This document shows positions 36,162 through 49,487 of a DNA stretch of 64,000 bases, piece by piece. The notes below the pieces were generated by a model. The model did no database searches, was not told where the DNA came from, and saw only the letters and a program-made list of their open reading frames with translations. This stretch comes from Panax quinquefolius (lineage: Eukaryota; Streptophyta; Magnoliopsida; Apiales; Araliaceae), in NCBI GenBank assembly GCA_020205615.1, contig CM035170.1:42347807-42411806 (forward strand), read 5' to 3'. How positions within the stretch are numbered: the first letter of the stretch is position 1; each line of letters opens with the position of its first letter. The position numbers and the translations under genes are program-made.

Positions 36162-36542
36162 AAACCTTTATGCCAATTATTAATTGTTTTAATTTGATAT
36201 GTATATTGATATGTGTTTAGAACAATTTAATTGGGCATATTTTTATTGTATAAAATTTAATAAAGAAATCAAAAAAAAACGTGAATAAACACGGAAAGCA
36301 AGTTGACCGAAGCATAAAATGTTAACAGTTTTTTTTAGTGGGCCACATGGCTGCCGAAGCATGTTCCATAAAAAAAAATAAAATTCGGTGCATGCATAAC
36401 AGGATATCAAAACCAGCAGCAATTTTTTTTAAAGGAACTTTCGGTCGGATATTGCAGGAATTAAAGGAATTGATATTATGAAATCTAATATGCACGGATT
36501 TCAAGGAAATTTTGTAGCTTCACGGAAATAAGAAAGTTATCA

Positions 36543-36604
36543 GATATATACATATACGGTAATATAATATATATATATATATATATTATATATAATATTT
36601 ACTG

Positions 36605-36640
<36 letters not shown>
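36543..36640. repeat. (AT)n microsatellite in the copia leader
   Basis: Two TA dinucleotide runs separated by a short AT-rich stretch. Confidence 0.9.
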
Positions 36641-36641
<1 letters not shown>

Positions 36642-36724
36642 TATTATTTTATAATATATTATATATTATATATAATATATTATTCTTAATAATTTTATAA
36701 TTAAAATAATATTTATTTTAATTT

Positions 36725-37262
36725 TAAAATAAAAGGTTTATTTTAAATATTAAAATAAAAGAGTTTATTTTAATTTTAAAATTAGAATTTCATGCTAACT
36801 AATTAGAGTTGGAATTGGATTCCATGATAACTAATTGGAGTTGAAATTGGATTTCATGTTTTCTAAAATAAAGGAGTTTATTTGTGAATAAAAAAGTGAA
36901 TCCATGTTTCCTTAAATAAAGGAGTTTATTTAGATATAAAATAAGATTTCATATTATTCAAAATAAAAGAGTTTATTTGTGAATAAGAAAAGAATAACCG
37001 TGTTTCCTTTAATATTTTTTTTTACATGGAATTGGATTCCATAATTAATTAAAATAAAAGAGTTTATTTTAATTAAAATTTTTTTTACGTGAATTGGATT
37101 CCATAATTAATTAAAATAAAGGAGTTTATTTTGATTAAAATTTTGATTAAAATAAAATAGTTTATTTTATTCAAAATAGGATAAATTAAAATAAAATAGT
37201 TTTATTTTGATTTAAATTTGGATTAAAATAAAGGAGTTTATTTTGATTCAAAAATAGATTTT
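36725..37262 (+). repeat. Degenerate tandem AAATAAAGGAGTTTATTTT array
   Basis: The unit is near-palindromic (AAAATAAA...TTTATTTT) and recurs about a dozen times, alternating with GAATTGGATTCCAT-type units. Confidence 0.75.
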
Positions 37263-38021
37263 ATACTAACTAAATTTGCCCATTAAATGATATCAATATA
37301 TATATTAAATGTTTATTATTCATGAGATGAATGTTATTTATTGATGCATATGGTGATGTGTATGATAATAAATGGGATTGATTATGGACTATTGACCAAT
37401 ATGATTGGATTTTATTTTAGTTGGATGCATAAATGTATGGGTTTTAATAAATGGGGTCTGCAGACCTGCCTTCTCTCTAATTTTTCTTAATGTAAATTCT
37501 ATTCCCCTCCTATGTACTTCCCTCGATCACGATCAAGGTTTCTATTTATTTTAAATAGTATTGTAATAGGAATAGTTAGAATTAATTTTAGAAAATTAGA
37601 GATCAAAGGAGCAAGGAGCGCGTGAAGACCCGTTTTGTAATGGAGCCCTAAGTTAAATGTAATAGTTATATTTAAATATTATTTCTTGCACCCCTAGGGT
37701 TTGACCTTTTGGTTCACTTGGTGGCTCTAGTGAACCAAACTAGAATAAAAGTCCATAATCAATCCGGTAGAATATAGTATTCTATATGTGCATGCTTATA
37801 CTATATATATTATATATTATGCAAACATGCTTAGCATGTTCATTAATATAACGCGTATTTTATATATATATGTAAATGCGTGCGCTAAACAAGATGAGAC
37901 AAATTAATAACAAACCCCTCATTTTTTATATTAAGTCCTAAGCGTTCAAAGATATTTGGAATATCGAACGTCACCTTCTAGCATGATAAAATTAATAGAG
38001 TATTAAATATTTAATATGAGT

Positions 38022-38317
38022 TTGTTGTGTCACCACAAGGCAAGTATTAAGTATTTAAGATGTTAATTTATCACATTTGATGCTTATAAAGAAAATTATA
38101 CAATATTGTTTTGTTGTGTCACCACAAGGATGATATTTTTCTTTTTTGAATATATGGAGTGCTAGGTTGGACTTAACTTGGATAATTTTGATTCGGATGT
38201 GCCACCACTTGATCAAAATAATCTAAGAGGCAAAATACAAGGAGTTGCATAGTTGATGTAATTGACAAAAGTTGTCTACCTATTTATTTATATATAGTTT
38301 GTTGTGTCACCACAAGG
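38022..38317 (+). repeat. Three copies of TTGTTGTGTCACCACAAGG
   Basis: Exact 19-base copies start at 38022, 38111 and 38299. Each can form a small TTGTG/CACAA stem. A weaker relative (ATGTGCCACCACTTG) lies near 38200. Confidence 0.85.
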
Positions 38318-38520
38318 CTATATACATTTGAAATGGGATCCTTATTCTCACTAGCAAATCTTTAATTAGATTTTGCCGAACTATATAAGTGAGGGTAATA
38401 TAGTTTGAAGAAAATAGTGGGAGATACCAATTTAAAACAAGACCTAATTTATTTTGGTAATTAATAATAGAATGTATGTTAAAATGTTGTTAATTACAAA
38501 TTCATTTACAGAATTTTACA

Positions 38521-41499
38521 ATGTCTAAAATTACTATCACTGCGAAGCATATTAGATGCTAAATTAATCGGGCCAATTAAACGGATTGGTTAAGGAATTT
38601 GAGAATAGTTCTCATAGTCGAAAAGCTATCTTATGTCCTTAATACGCCTATCCTCGCAATGGTTGCGCATAATGCCTCGAGGAAGAGATTGCTACTTTTA
38701 GAAAGTGGCAAGATGATGCACAATTGCTTCAATGCATCATGCTCGTATCCATGAGTAACAAGCTTGAAATCGACTGAAACTATGGATACTTCTACTATAC
38801 TCCCCGCACGCCAAGTAGTTGATGGTGAGGAAAGTAGGACCGATAGATATCGAGATATCTAAGGAGCTCTTCCGATCTAGAATGGCTAATGGCACTATAA
38901 ATATGCATAAAAAAGTTCTTAACATAATTAATTTGATTGATCAATTAGGACAACCGGTTTTTGTCGTGGATGGAGAGTTGAGCCAAGATTTGATCTTGCA
39001 CTCACTCCCGGACTCCTTTCACAATTGTTGTGAATTTTTCATATGAACAAGCTAGATATCAGCTTTGCTGATTTGCTTAACAGTTAAAAAATGTTAAGAG
39101 TCACTTTCCAACCAAGAAAGATCAAGTCTTACTGGTAGGGGCCAAAGGATCTTCTGAAATAAAGAACGATTCAAAGAAGGTAAATAGAAAGGCGTAAACA
39201 AAGGATAATAAGAACAAAACTGATATGGATAGCAAAGGAGTTTGCTTCCACTACAATAAGCCTGGACACTGGAAAGAAACTACGAGAAGTATCTTGCAGA
39301 GGCTAACCAAAGAAGCTTAGTGAAGTTTCGGTTACAATACAGTTTTTGTTCATGATTGAAATAAATTTTTCTTTAAGTCAAGGTTCTACTTGGGTATTGG
39401 AACCGACTTTGGTTATCATAAATATAGATTTATGAAGGGACCAAGCAGAAGTAGAAAGCTAAACAAATATAAGTAATCCTATGTGCGGGAAATGTAGCAA
39501 AGGTTGCCATATTAGCCATATAAACTTATAGTTTAGCAATGCCTACTGAGTAAATCTATTAAGTCAATAAGTTGTTATTGTATTCCAGCTTCTTGTTAAA
39601 AATATTATTTCCATTTTATTGTTGGACAATGAAATCTTTGGTATTATAATTAAGAACAATTGTTTTCTATTTATAATAATAATGTTTTGTATAGAATCGA
39701 ATATTACTTAATAAATTTTGTATACTTGACTTACATGAAAATAATTTTGCATATTGAACAAATTAGTATAAGAAAAGGAGATGATCATTCAAAGAGTTGA
39801 ATGTGTGTATTTGTTTGAATACAAGTATGAATTATTTGAAAGGTTCAAAGAATTCGAAGTGAAACAAATTGACAAAGTATTAAGATTCTTTGATTAGATC
39901 AAGGAATAAATACTTGTGCAATAAATTTCTAGATCATCTCAAATGGTTTTCTCATAATGGACACATCTTGATCGCAATAATTGATTGATGTATCCGAATG
40001 AAAAATCGTACCTTGTTGGACATAGTGCGGTCCATAATGATTTTACCGACATTCCAAAGATCCTTCAGGATCATGTCCTAGAAATGGTCGCATATCTACT
40101 GAAAATGGTAACCTCAAAATCCATTTAAGACTCCATAAAAGTTATGGATAGGAGGATTCCTAATCTTAAGTATGTTAAGATAAGGGGTTGTCCAACTTAT
40201 GTGAAAAAAGTTTCAAAGGATAAGCTTGGGACAAAATTTGACATGTACAGATTTGTGGGACATCCTAAAGTAAGTTTAGGGCATATGTTTTATAATCCTA
40301 CATAGCAAAAGGTGTTTATTATGAAACACCACGCCTTCTAAGATAAAGGTGTTTATCATTAAAAGGGGCTAGTGGAGGATAATAGATCTTGAAGAGTTCA
40401 AGAACCAAAAAATACTATAAGTCAAATAAGAGGAACCTCAGAGATAGACCTATTATACCACAACCTAATCGTAAATCGAATAGTACCAAAGATACCTAGG
40501 AGGTATGGATTCATCATGGATGATGATGATGAGGTACACATCATAGAAGATGATGATCCAGAGTTACATTCGATGAGGTAAGACTTCTAGTGTGTACAAA
40601 AGGGTCAGTGGGAGCGTCGTGAAATTTCTAATATTATATGTTGATATACTACGGATGAGGAATTACATACCAATGCTACAATCAGTAAAGATAAAGTTGT
40701 CTAAACAATCCTCCATGAATGATTTGGGAAGAGTATCATTATTGGGGATAAAATCTATATAGATAGATACAAAAGGATGCTCGACTTAACCCAAGGAACG
40801 TATATTCATTTGATGCTAAAGTCGTTTAGCATGGCAAACTCCAAGAGATGTCTCATGTCGATGAGCTATGGAGTGTATCTCTCTTAATAGTCCCCACAGA
40901 CTCCTGAAAAGAGAGGTCGCATGAGTGACAATCATGTATGCAATGAAATGTACGAGACCTGATGTTGATCAGTCATATTATGGAAAAGTTCACTATGAGT
41001 CAGTGAAAAACATCTTAAAGTGCTTAAATGGCACTAAGGATGTGATCATATTCATGGTGGGTCTTAATTAAAACTAGAGGGCTTAATAGACTCAAGTTTT
41101 TCGAAGACGGACCACTAATATGATGAAAAATCCACTTTAAGGTAAAGTGTTACCTTGAGCAAGTGGTGTAGTGAATTGAAAGGTTCCAAACAAAGAAAGA
41201 GTTGCTTTGGTTTAGTGATAAAGACAAAGTATATAGCTATAAATGAAGTCGCAAGTTGATTGTTTGGATTAAAAGTTCATTACAGAACTAGGAATAGTTC
41301 CTAAATCTCATCTTGGATCTAAACATGTGTTGTGGCACTTTCATTTGATTATTAGAATCATTGAAAGATGGGAAATCACTATAGAGATAGTGGACTCTCA
41401 TGAACAACATTACATATCCATTAACTAAAGCTTATCCAACGGCGGGATAATCGCCACTTAGAGAAGAAGAGTATAAGATACCATGACGATTGGCTTTAG
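38521..41499 (+). pseudogene. Remnant copia gag-pol
   Basis: Only fragments of the polyprotein remain. Gag remains at 38521-39120 (DLILHSLPDSFHN, then MNKLDISFADLL in another frame). The CCHC knuckle near 39240 reads CFHYNKPGHWKE, with its second Cys changed to Tyr and the last Cys lost. An integrase C-terminal fragment at about 40165-40330 reads LKYVKIRGCPTYVKK and FDMYRFVGHPK. An RT fragment at about 40615-40790 has YVDILR where YVDD is expected, then SKQSSMNDLG. RNase H remnants follow to the purine tract. The integrase core is mostly unreadable, the RT N-terminus is deleted, and every part has stops or frameshifts, so it cannot encode a working enzyme. Confidence 0.85.
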
Positions 41500-41513
41500 T
41501 GCAAGTGGGAGAT
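41500..41513 (+). other. Polypurine tract of the copia element
   Basis: GTGCAAGTGGGAGA followed by T and the LTR start TGAAAG, in the form usual for plant copia elements. Confidence 0.8.
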
Positions 41514-43391
41514 TGAAAGTAGTATGCACACAAGCCAATCATGTTTGATGATAAAGCATATACTTTGTAACAATCTTATTCATTTATTAATAAAAAGTAT
41601 TAATTTATTAAAGGCTTTTAATTATCTACATGATCTTTGTTTTATAATATGTGATAAACCCATAGTTTTAAGCAATGCTTTTAGAATAATGATGATGATC
41701 ATTCTAATGAGATCTAAATTCTTAGAAAGCTTAAAACTAAAATAGTTCCCAATCATTGGATTACTAAATTGGGGATTAGTGAATCCGGATAGATTGGTAC
41801 ATACGTTGCTTGCTCATTGGATGAGGATGATTGATCTCATGATCATTTGTGTGGAGACACTAAAGCAAGTATGTAGGTGCTTATTAGAGAATAAGTTCAT
41901 TTGAGCGTGGCTCGCTAAGGAATACCTAATGGAGTTTTATTTGCTGTCGATAGGAATTCTGTAGTGATAGTAGTACAACTAATCCTTGGACTTGAGATCA
42001 TCATAGTATCTTGTGTATGATGAGTTATACTTTGACTTATTCCTTAAGACTCTTAGGGTATATCAAAGGGTATGCTTGGGTATAATAAGTTGTACATGGA
42101 GATAATGTATGATCAATAAAGAATCTACCACTTCTAATAAAAGAAGAGAATGTCCTATGTGATTCGATAAATGACAACCCAAAGAGTCCTTGGCGGGTTA
42201 AGAAATGAAATTAGAAAGGAGTTTCTAATTTGCATTATTTGAGTTGTGCATTTAAGGATCGAAATACATATAATTAAATAAAATAAGACTTGACAATAAT
42301 TCCATGTCTTATATTTAATTGGGACATTGTATGGTGGAAGGATTGAATTGTACAAGAATTATTTACTCAAAGGTTCTTTAATGATTAATGTTGAAATCTA
42401 TATTATCCGGAAAGTCGTTGATCGCTAGGGGAGGCTTATCCTATTGTAGAATAAATATTATTTATTTAAATAAATTAATTGTTTAATTTATTTATTTAAA
42501 TAAGATTAGAATTGTTCTAATTGATTTATTCACAACCGGTTTAATATAGAGAACCTAAAGGGTCACACCATAAAAGGAAGAATAATTATTTAAGAAGTTA
42601 ATGGCATAATCGTAATAATATATGTTAAGTATATTTAATTTAATCTATGGTGATAGAATAAATTAAATAGCTTAATATTTATTATTTAATATTTTAGAAA
42701 TATTAAATATAAATTAATAAGAGGAGTCTTATTAATATTATTACAATTATTATTATTTTAATTTCTAAAAGAGTTTAGGAATTAATTTAATATAAGTACT
42801 CTCATTTATTCCTAATAGGATTAGGAGGAAAATTAGTTAAAGGAGTTTAATTAATTATCCCTAATAAGATTAGGGAGCTTAATTAATTAAAAGAATTTAA
42901 TTAATTAAATAAAACCCAATTCCTTAATTGTTAAGGTGGGTTGCCCACATCTATAAATAAGAGGAGTCTTATTATGGGTGATGGGGTTGTTGACTTTTCA
43001 ACATACGTAATAATTCCAATTAGTTGGAGAGTACCCTTTTCTATACTGAGATAGGAAAACTAGGGTTTGAGCCAATATCCCTTCTTCTTGAATCGTTATT
43101 ATTCCTTGGTGGATCACCTCTGAGGCCAAACATATGGGTGGCTAACGTTGATCAAAGGAAGAACAAAACCCCTGGATTCAAGTTGAACGCGAAAGGATTT
43201 GGAGGTGAACTTGTACACGAGGAAGCTCGATCTTCAAGGGTATGATTTTATTCTTTATCTTTTGTTTAATTAATAATTGTGCATAAAGGATGATCCGGGT
43301 TTATGGTTTGTAAATTTTTTTAAACTCGATTTTACACGCTTAGCATTATTTTGCAATTTGATTGCAAGACATGAATATTACAAACCCAACA
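41514..43391 (+). repeat. 3' LTR of the copia element
   Basis: 1878 bp, same ends as the 5' LTR, TATAAATAA at 42952-42960. It is followed by GAGTTG and then the leader of the non-autonomous element. Confidence 0.93.
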
Positions 43392-45320
43392 GAGTTGGTA
43401 ATTTGAAGGGTTATCGGTAGAATGCGTTTTGAGACGTTCCTACCGACTATGGATCTTCATTTGGTTCATCAGCCACAAAGTTTTGGGACTCTGTAGCTGG
43501 TACAACTTTTCATAGTATATCTCAGTGCTGTTGTTCCTTAACAGATCACTGCTCTCCCGTTGTTGACGCTGTCTTCCTAGATAGATATGATTCCCTCTTC
43601 TTCAGGTTCATTTGAAGGCAGCCTTGGGTATCTCCTTTTGATTGGAATCTCCATTATTGCTTAGATTTCCTTATATCGTAGAGATGAGTATTTTCAGGAT
43701 TGATCACTCTACGATTATTTGATAGCACTACGAACGTAGTCTTCTTTGACAGTTGTATTTGTGAAGTTCTGCTCTCGCAATAAGTTTCTCTTGAATGATA
43801 CTCGATAATCTTCTGTTGTGAGCTTCCTTGAGGATTCTTCCCATATAGCATTCTTGACTGGCTTTTGAGCACATAAGACCCTTTCCTTCTTTGGCTGAAT
43901 GGCTTACTTCCATATACAGATTAGCAGCCATGTGAGCTCCATTCTGGTTAGCTCAGAGGGTCTTCAAGGACATGCTTGGATAGATAGGAACTCTATCAGA
44001 ATCATCTCTGAATTGTCCTTAGCCTTCTACTGGTTGAGTCTTCTTGACTGAAGTCTTCTGCTTCATCATTCCTTAGTGTGGTCAGACTGACCAAGTACCT
44101 GCAGTTTTAAATATATTTCTATTTTTGGTATCCATAATTAAATGGGTCCTGCTAGGTTAGTTTTCTAAACCCCTGTTCCTTACATTTGGATAATAATCAT
44201 GTTTATCATCAACAGACATATTCATGTATGCAACTATCTTAAGATAATACATTTTGAGATGCATGGTGAGTGTGTGCAGGATTTGACATGAAATAACACA
44301 CTCATTATCTATGATGGATTCATCATTTACTGGGTTATGTTCACAATGTTTAAGAGTTCACAGAGTGAGAATCAACTCTACGATTTAGGAGTATCTAGTT
44401 GATTCATTGAGGTGATCAGTTTCTATTAATCAGAAAGATCCTCTTGCAGAACTGATCATACTCTGTGTGTTGTCAAGCACTTAGAACCTAGGCTTATACA
44501 TACATACTAACCCACCAGCAAAGATTACTCCACATTTCAGATTTCCTTCAAGATGTCATCTTCAACCTAAAACTTGGATGGAGAGAAAGTTTATAGTCAT
44601 TTGAGTTTCCATCCTCAGGTTACTTTCTCTCTTCACCTTTTTAGGTAGATTATGACTCCTTGACAGAATACTATTATAGTTCATAAGAAGATGTAATTAT
44701 GATGTACATTTATAATAGTGAGAAACCGTACCTTTTTACTATCAGTTACTAAACAGTCATTTATCGTAGATATACTTAGTTTAGGTATTGATGTACATAG
44801 CTTTACTTTTTCTCCTGACAGCTTATTGCTCTTGTCGGCCTTTAATCAATCAGTAGTGGTCTTGAAGATATAGGTCAAGAGAATCTTAGCATCAAGATCT
44901 TTGATATCCTTTATCTGACAGAGTTTGCACGCAGCTGTTGGTAAGCCAGACATAAGTTTGAGAAGATCTTCTTTCTTCTCTCGATAATCATTTCTTAGCA
45001 TGTATGGCTTCTTCATCTTCCAGACTGGTGGGTGCTTGACTCTTTGTTATTGATATCTCTTGAGTTCTCTCGTCTGGTCTTAGGACTACAAGATTGACTG
45101 CAGGCTAGGATTGGTCTTGTTGATGTACCAATAGAGACCATGGACCAATCTGAAAGCGACTTTCAGTGTATATACCCATTTAACCTATACACATATTTCC
45201 CACATGTGAGCTCATCTCAGATATAACAAAGTTACTTACTACTAAACTAAGTTTAGAACAATGTTAGTGCCTGGGATCAGACTCAAAGCGATTAGCTTTT
45301 GAATATAGCATGAGAAAGTG
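43392..45320 (-). other. Leader of the non-autonomous element, part 2
   Basis: Continues from 34256 across the copia insertion and ends at the primer site. I see no coding frame longer than about 90 codons and no recognised motif. CTACGAT motifs recur (about 43706, 43729, 44379). Confidence 0.55.
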
Positions 45321-45331
45321 CTCTGATACCA
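45321..45331 (-). other. Primer-binding site of the non-autonomous element
   Basis: The complement TGGTATCAGAG is an exact match to the tRNA-iMet complement over its length, two bases from the LTR end (AACTAACA). It shows that 45334-48274 is the 5' LTR of the left unit. Confidence 0.88.
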
Positions 45332-45333
45332 AT

Positions 45334-48183
45334 TGTTAGTTCCTAGAGGGCACAATAGATCTAGAAGGGGGGGTTGAATAGATCCTTTTAATTTCAAATA
45401 CTTTTCTGGTTTATTTTGTATAGCTAATAATTTAGCATATGACAAACATAAGAATCTTTTTAAGCACATCGGAATAAGTAAAAGATCCCCTTCATTGATA
45501 TATTCATAATCATACATACATTGTTCGTAGAGTTAGTTCTTGCCTAGCGGTTAGAACATACATAGCAGTTATAGCAGTTAATAGACATAATGTAAATGAC
45601 ATAATGTAAAAGACACAAGGGGTTTTAAGTGGTTCAGAGACTCAAGCTCCTAATCCACTCTTCTACTTTCTACTAGCAGGATTTCCAATAAGGAAGGGCA
45701 GCACCCTGAATCACTAAGATTCCTTCAAGGCCAGCAGATTTGGGACTTCAGTTCACTAAGAACTCTTCAAGGCTAGTAGCCTTGGAACTTCTCTAGTTCC
45801 TTAGGAACTCTTCAAGCACAGTAGGCTTGTAACTTCATTTAGTCCCTCCGGACAAGGACCCCTCAGACACTGGCTTGTTGTTGTTGTTGTTGTTTGTTTC
45901 TGTTGTTGGTGCTGAGCTATTAAGATGTCTTTAAGCTTGATTATCTTTTGTACTTAGCAGCTTGGTGTGGTCCTCTTTGCATTCTGCTTCGAGTCTGGGC
46001 CACATCTTCTTTGGTGCAACTGATCTTCTTCTGTTCTGCTCATCTTCATGTAGTGTCAGCTGTATGCACCATCACCATTTCTTGAACCCTTCTTAACATG
46101 TTGGCAGACATGGTTCTGCACTTGCTCTAGTTCAGCTTTAGGTTCATGGTGAATCGTAAAGTGGCTCTCAAGATCTACCTTGTGCTTTGTCACTCTGCTG
46201 AATGCTATCTTCTTGTCCTTCTCGGCTCTTAACTTGGATGCCAATTTAAGTGGCATTCTCATCTTGTTGAGTGAAGCTTTGGTCTGTTCAATTCCTTCTT
46301 CAAAGTTGCTTCACTTCTACCTTCGTAGTCTCACTGTCACTGAGACTTGTTATGTTTAAGCTCAGGTAGAGCTCGTAAAGTCAACATTAGCATTCTACTA
46401 ACTCAACGATTCTGTAACATCGCAATCATCAACACATTTAATCATTGAAGCTCTAGCTTATTTATACTCCTTCCCAATCTTCCCGTTTAGAAGTAGTCGT
46501 TGAAAGCTCTTTGAAATGCTTCGCAGATCTCGAGTTATTTGGTGTAGACTGAAGATGTGACATGACATCTTCTTTTCTGACTTTCTGACACTGTAGTCTA
46601 CTATTTCACCTACCCCGTCAGAGATGTCACTCTGATGTCTTGGGCAGGTCGACGACTTTATTTCCTCCTTCTGATTTCTCGATCAGAGGTTGTCCTTTTG
46701 CATTGATTCTCTCAATAAGCTCTTGTTCGAATATCAATCTTCAGATTGAACCGTTGCCAATGCTTCAATCTTTATTTGACCAAACTCTACGATTCTGACG
46801 CACATCTTCTTGGACATGATCGTAGTGTCTTGTTGAATGTTGCTCATTGACTAGTAGAGTCAACACTACGATCCTGAAGAGTGTTCATTAGATCTTCAAT
46901 GTAGAACACCTCTTCCTTCTTGCGGTGCAGTGCTTTAACACTTCTGTTTGCCTCGACTGTTCTTAAACATTGGTGGTTTGACTCCTTGTTCTGGCCCCTT
47001 CTGAATAGCAAGACACTTCAGATTTGTGGCGTGTTCAGCTCACTTTCTCATTGTGATCTCCCGTTCACTTATCATCAATGGACTAACCCAATGCTTAATC
47101 ACTTTAGTCTTGTTCTTCAGAGGCTGACCAGTATCTTTATGTACACTTCATCAGTTCCTTCTTTGTTTGGCAAACACTACGATGCTGGTTGCTTTCAAGA
47201 TCGTCGTCTTCTATTTACTTGACAGCTACTGCACCTGCTGACTTTCCTTTGTCAGTTACTGAAGTCTTCTTATGATCAGCTTATGGAAGACTTCATCTCG
47301 AATGGCTTCACAACTCAATCTGGATGTTGATTGAGTTGGTGCTTGGATCTTCTGTTGGCTTGCATGCCATTCTTTGAGTGCCCTCTGGTTTCCTTCAGGT
47401 GAGATATATCTTTGTAGTACTAACCAAAGGCTTCGTTCCTTTGGATATTCTGGGAGTGCTCATTTGTTGAGAATCATATTTTCCCTACGATTCTGCTTTG
47501 GCATTGTGAGCACATCTATTGGAGTCTTAGTTCTGCACTCTACGATTCAGCTTCGGCTGTGCAGACACTACGACTCCGAGCTTAGATTTGACACTCTACG
47601 ATTTCTATCGTTGTGCATGTTGTCTTCATCTGATCTTACTCGACTACTATCTCTGCCTCTGATATGGTCAGTAGACTCTACGACTCTGAGTGTAGTCTAC
47701 GATTCTTGACTTGGCTTTGGCAGATGCTCGGTTGACTCGTAGGCAGGCTTGTCTCTACGACTCTGAACATAACTTCCTCAGCAGACTTCGACTCCGAGGA
47801 AGTTCTACTCGACACACTACGATCCTTCCTCATCTCTTCAGGCAGTCTACGAACTCCAAGATCTACTATCTTGCAGACTACGATTCTGCCTCAATAGCTC
47901 TCAAGTTTTCCTCGACTCTCCGAAGACTACGATTTCTGGTGCAGTGCTCGACAATCAGCAAGCCTATCTATTACATCATAAGATCATCCTAACATGCTTG
48001 ATCTTTCTATATTTGTAGTCCTTGTACATTATTTCTTTTTTAAGGACTTTACAAAGCTTTTTTGCTAATGTAAGATCAACCTAACATATTTGATCAATTC
48101 ATTCTAAGTCCTTGTACACATGTTTCTATTACCTATCAAAGGACTTTTCAACTTTTCTTAATGCAAGCATACTTGCATATTCA

Positions 48184-48222
<39 letters not shown>

Positions 48223-48274
48223 TAATCAAATCATATGTAAAATAGGAATATCATTCACATGTTTATTCTTGACA
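45334..48274 (-). repeat. Middle LTR of the tandem, shared by both units
   Basis: It runs from TGTTAGTTCCT to TTATTCTTGACA, 2.94 kb. On its left is a primer site and on its right a purine tract, so it serves as 5' LTR of the left unit and 3' LTR of the right unit. It contains a TTG repeat (about 45873-45900), CTACGAT clusters and an (AT)n run at 48187-48220. Confidence 0.87.
48187..48220. repeat. (AT)n microsatellite in the middle LTR
   Basis: Pure AT dinucleotide run. The left LTR has only a short ATATATAT here, so it expanded in one copy. Confidence 0.9.
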
Positions 48275-48286
48275 ATCTCCCCCTAT
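48275..48286 (-). other. Second polypurine tract
   Basis: Same ATAGGGGGAGAT complement as beside the left LTR. It marks the start of a second element body to the right. Confidence 0.8.
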
Positions 48287-48542
48287 TTGATTATGACAAA
48301 AATAATAAGTGCATATGCATGTTATGAATGAATCTTATATATAGTGAGCAACTGTATTTCTAAAACAGATAATCATGAATATTATTTGTAATAATATGGA
48401 ATTTAATACACTATGACATTTTACATCCTGGATCCAGAACATACCTAACTAGTTAGATATGTACCTCTTTGGCTCCATGTATATTTCTAAGATGTCTGTT
48501 GATCAACTATTCATCTGTTTGATCTTCTAGCTCCTGCTCCCC

Positions 48543-49487
48543 CTAGGATGATGACTTTCTGTCTTTGCTCTGCTCCCCTTCAGACTCATGATCTTCTATC
48601 TTAATTTGCTCCCCCTCAAACTCTACGATCATATGATCATCATCTTTTGGCTCCCCCTCAGATGATGACTCTGCTTCTTCTTCTATTCTTTTCTTCTTTG
48701 ACTTTCCCTTGGCCTTCTTATCTTCAATCCTTCTGCTCTCCTTGCTCTTCCTTGAATGCCTCTTCCTCTTCCTCTTTCTATGCCTCTTTTTCTCCCCCTT
48801 TTTGTCATTAATCACTTGAGAGAGCAGCTCCATGTTGGACATAAGTTGATCCATCAGGTAGGAGGAGTTACCAACTTCCATCTTGAGTTCTTGTTGGCTT
48901 AACTCAAGTTGCATAGAGAAAGACTGATTCATATTGTCAATCTTGTCAGTAAGGACTTGGAGATGTTCTTCATTTTCCTTCTGTGCTCGTAGAGCTTTTG
49001 CCTTCTGATCATGTATGGCCTTCAAATAGATTTGATATCTCTCTTTGATTTTGAGAGATACATCAACTATAGTGGCTTGAAGTTTATCTTGAACTGAGTT
49101 ATCTCCTGCTGCTGTCAACTTCTTTGACTCTTCGTTGATTAGAGATATTTTCTCAATCAGCTCATCTGAATTCTTCATCAGCTCCTTCTTAATAGGAATT
49201 TGATCATCTGGTTGGGCAACCTCTTGTTGAACACTAGATTGAACTCTACGATTTTCATCCTTGGACAGATTTTTGAAAGTGTTGAGAATCTGAAAAATCA
49301 TTGAGTACGAATCACTATTGGAAGATGAAGGAATGTCAGCCAATAGTGCTTGAGCTGATGGAGGCTTCTGATTTTGGACTTGAACACCATAATTAGTAGA
49401 GTGAATAGACTCTACGATTATCCCTTGGTCATGATCCTTCTTCCTTCAGAGTCCACTCTTCATCAAAAGGAATATAGTGGTTGTCAG
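48543..49487 (-). pseudogene. C-terminal part of the large ORF, copy 2
   Basis: The frame is open from about 49430 to the stop at 48543 and matches copy 1 (ALLADIPSSSNSD here, ALLSDIPSSSHSD there). This copy keeps the complete tail: a helical coiled-coil-like part (about 49200-48850), a basic cluster (KKGEKKRHRKRKRKRHSRK) and an acidic Ser/Glu end (DRKSSS). A basic cluster beside a coiled coil suggests nucleic-acid binding and self-assembly, which is inference. The upstream part was separated by gypsy E and resumes at 60146. Confidence 0.7.

Larger units (their letters stand above)
36162..38520 (+). other. Long AT-rich untranslated leader of the copia element
   Basis: 2.4 kb with no coding frame. 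It contains an (AT)n tract (36543-36640), about a dozen copies of AAAATAAAGGAGTTTATTTT-like units (about 36725-37262), and three copies of TTGTTGTGTCACCACAAGG at 38022, 38111 and 38299. Confidence 0.7.
34257..43391 (+). mobile_element. Ty1/copia element, LTR-complete but coding region wrecked
   Basis: Two LTRs of about 1.88-1.89 kb (34257-36147 and 41514-43391) flank a 5.4-kb body with primer site and purine tract. Flanks read GGGTTG and GAGTTG, a likely target duplication with one change. Integrase remnants come before RT remnants, which is the copia order. It is inserted in the leader of the non-autonomous element. Confidence 0.9.
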
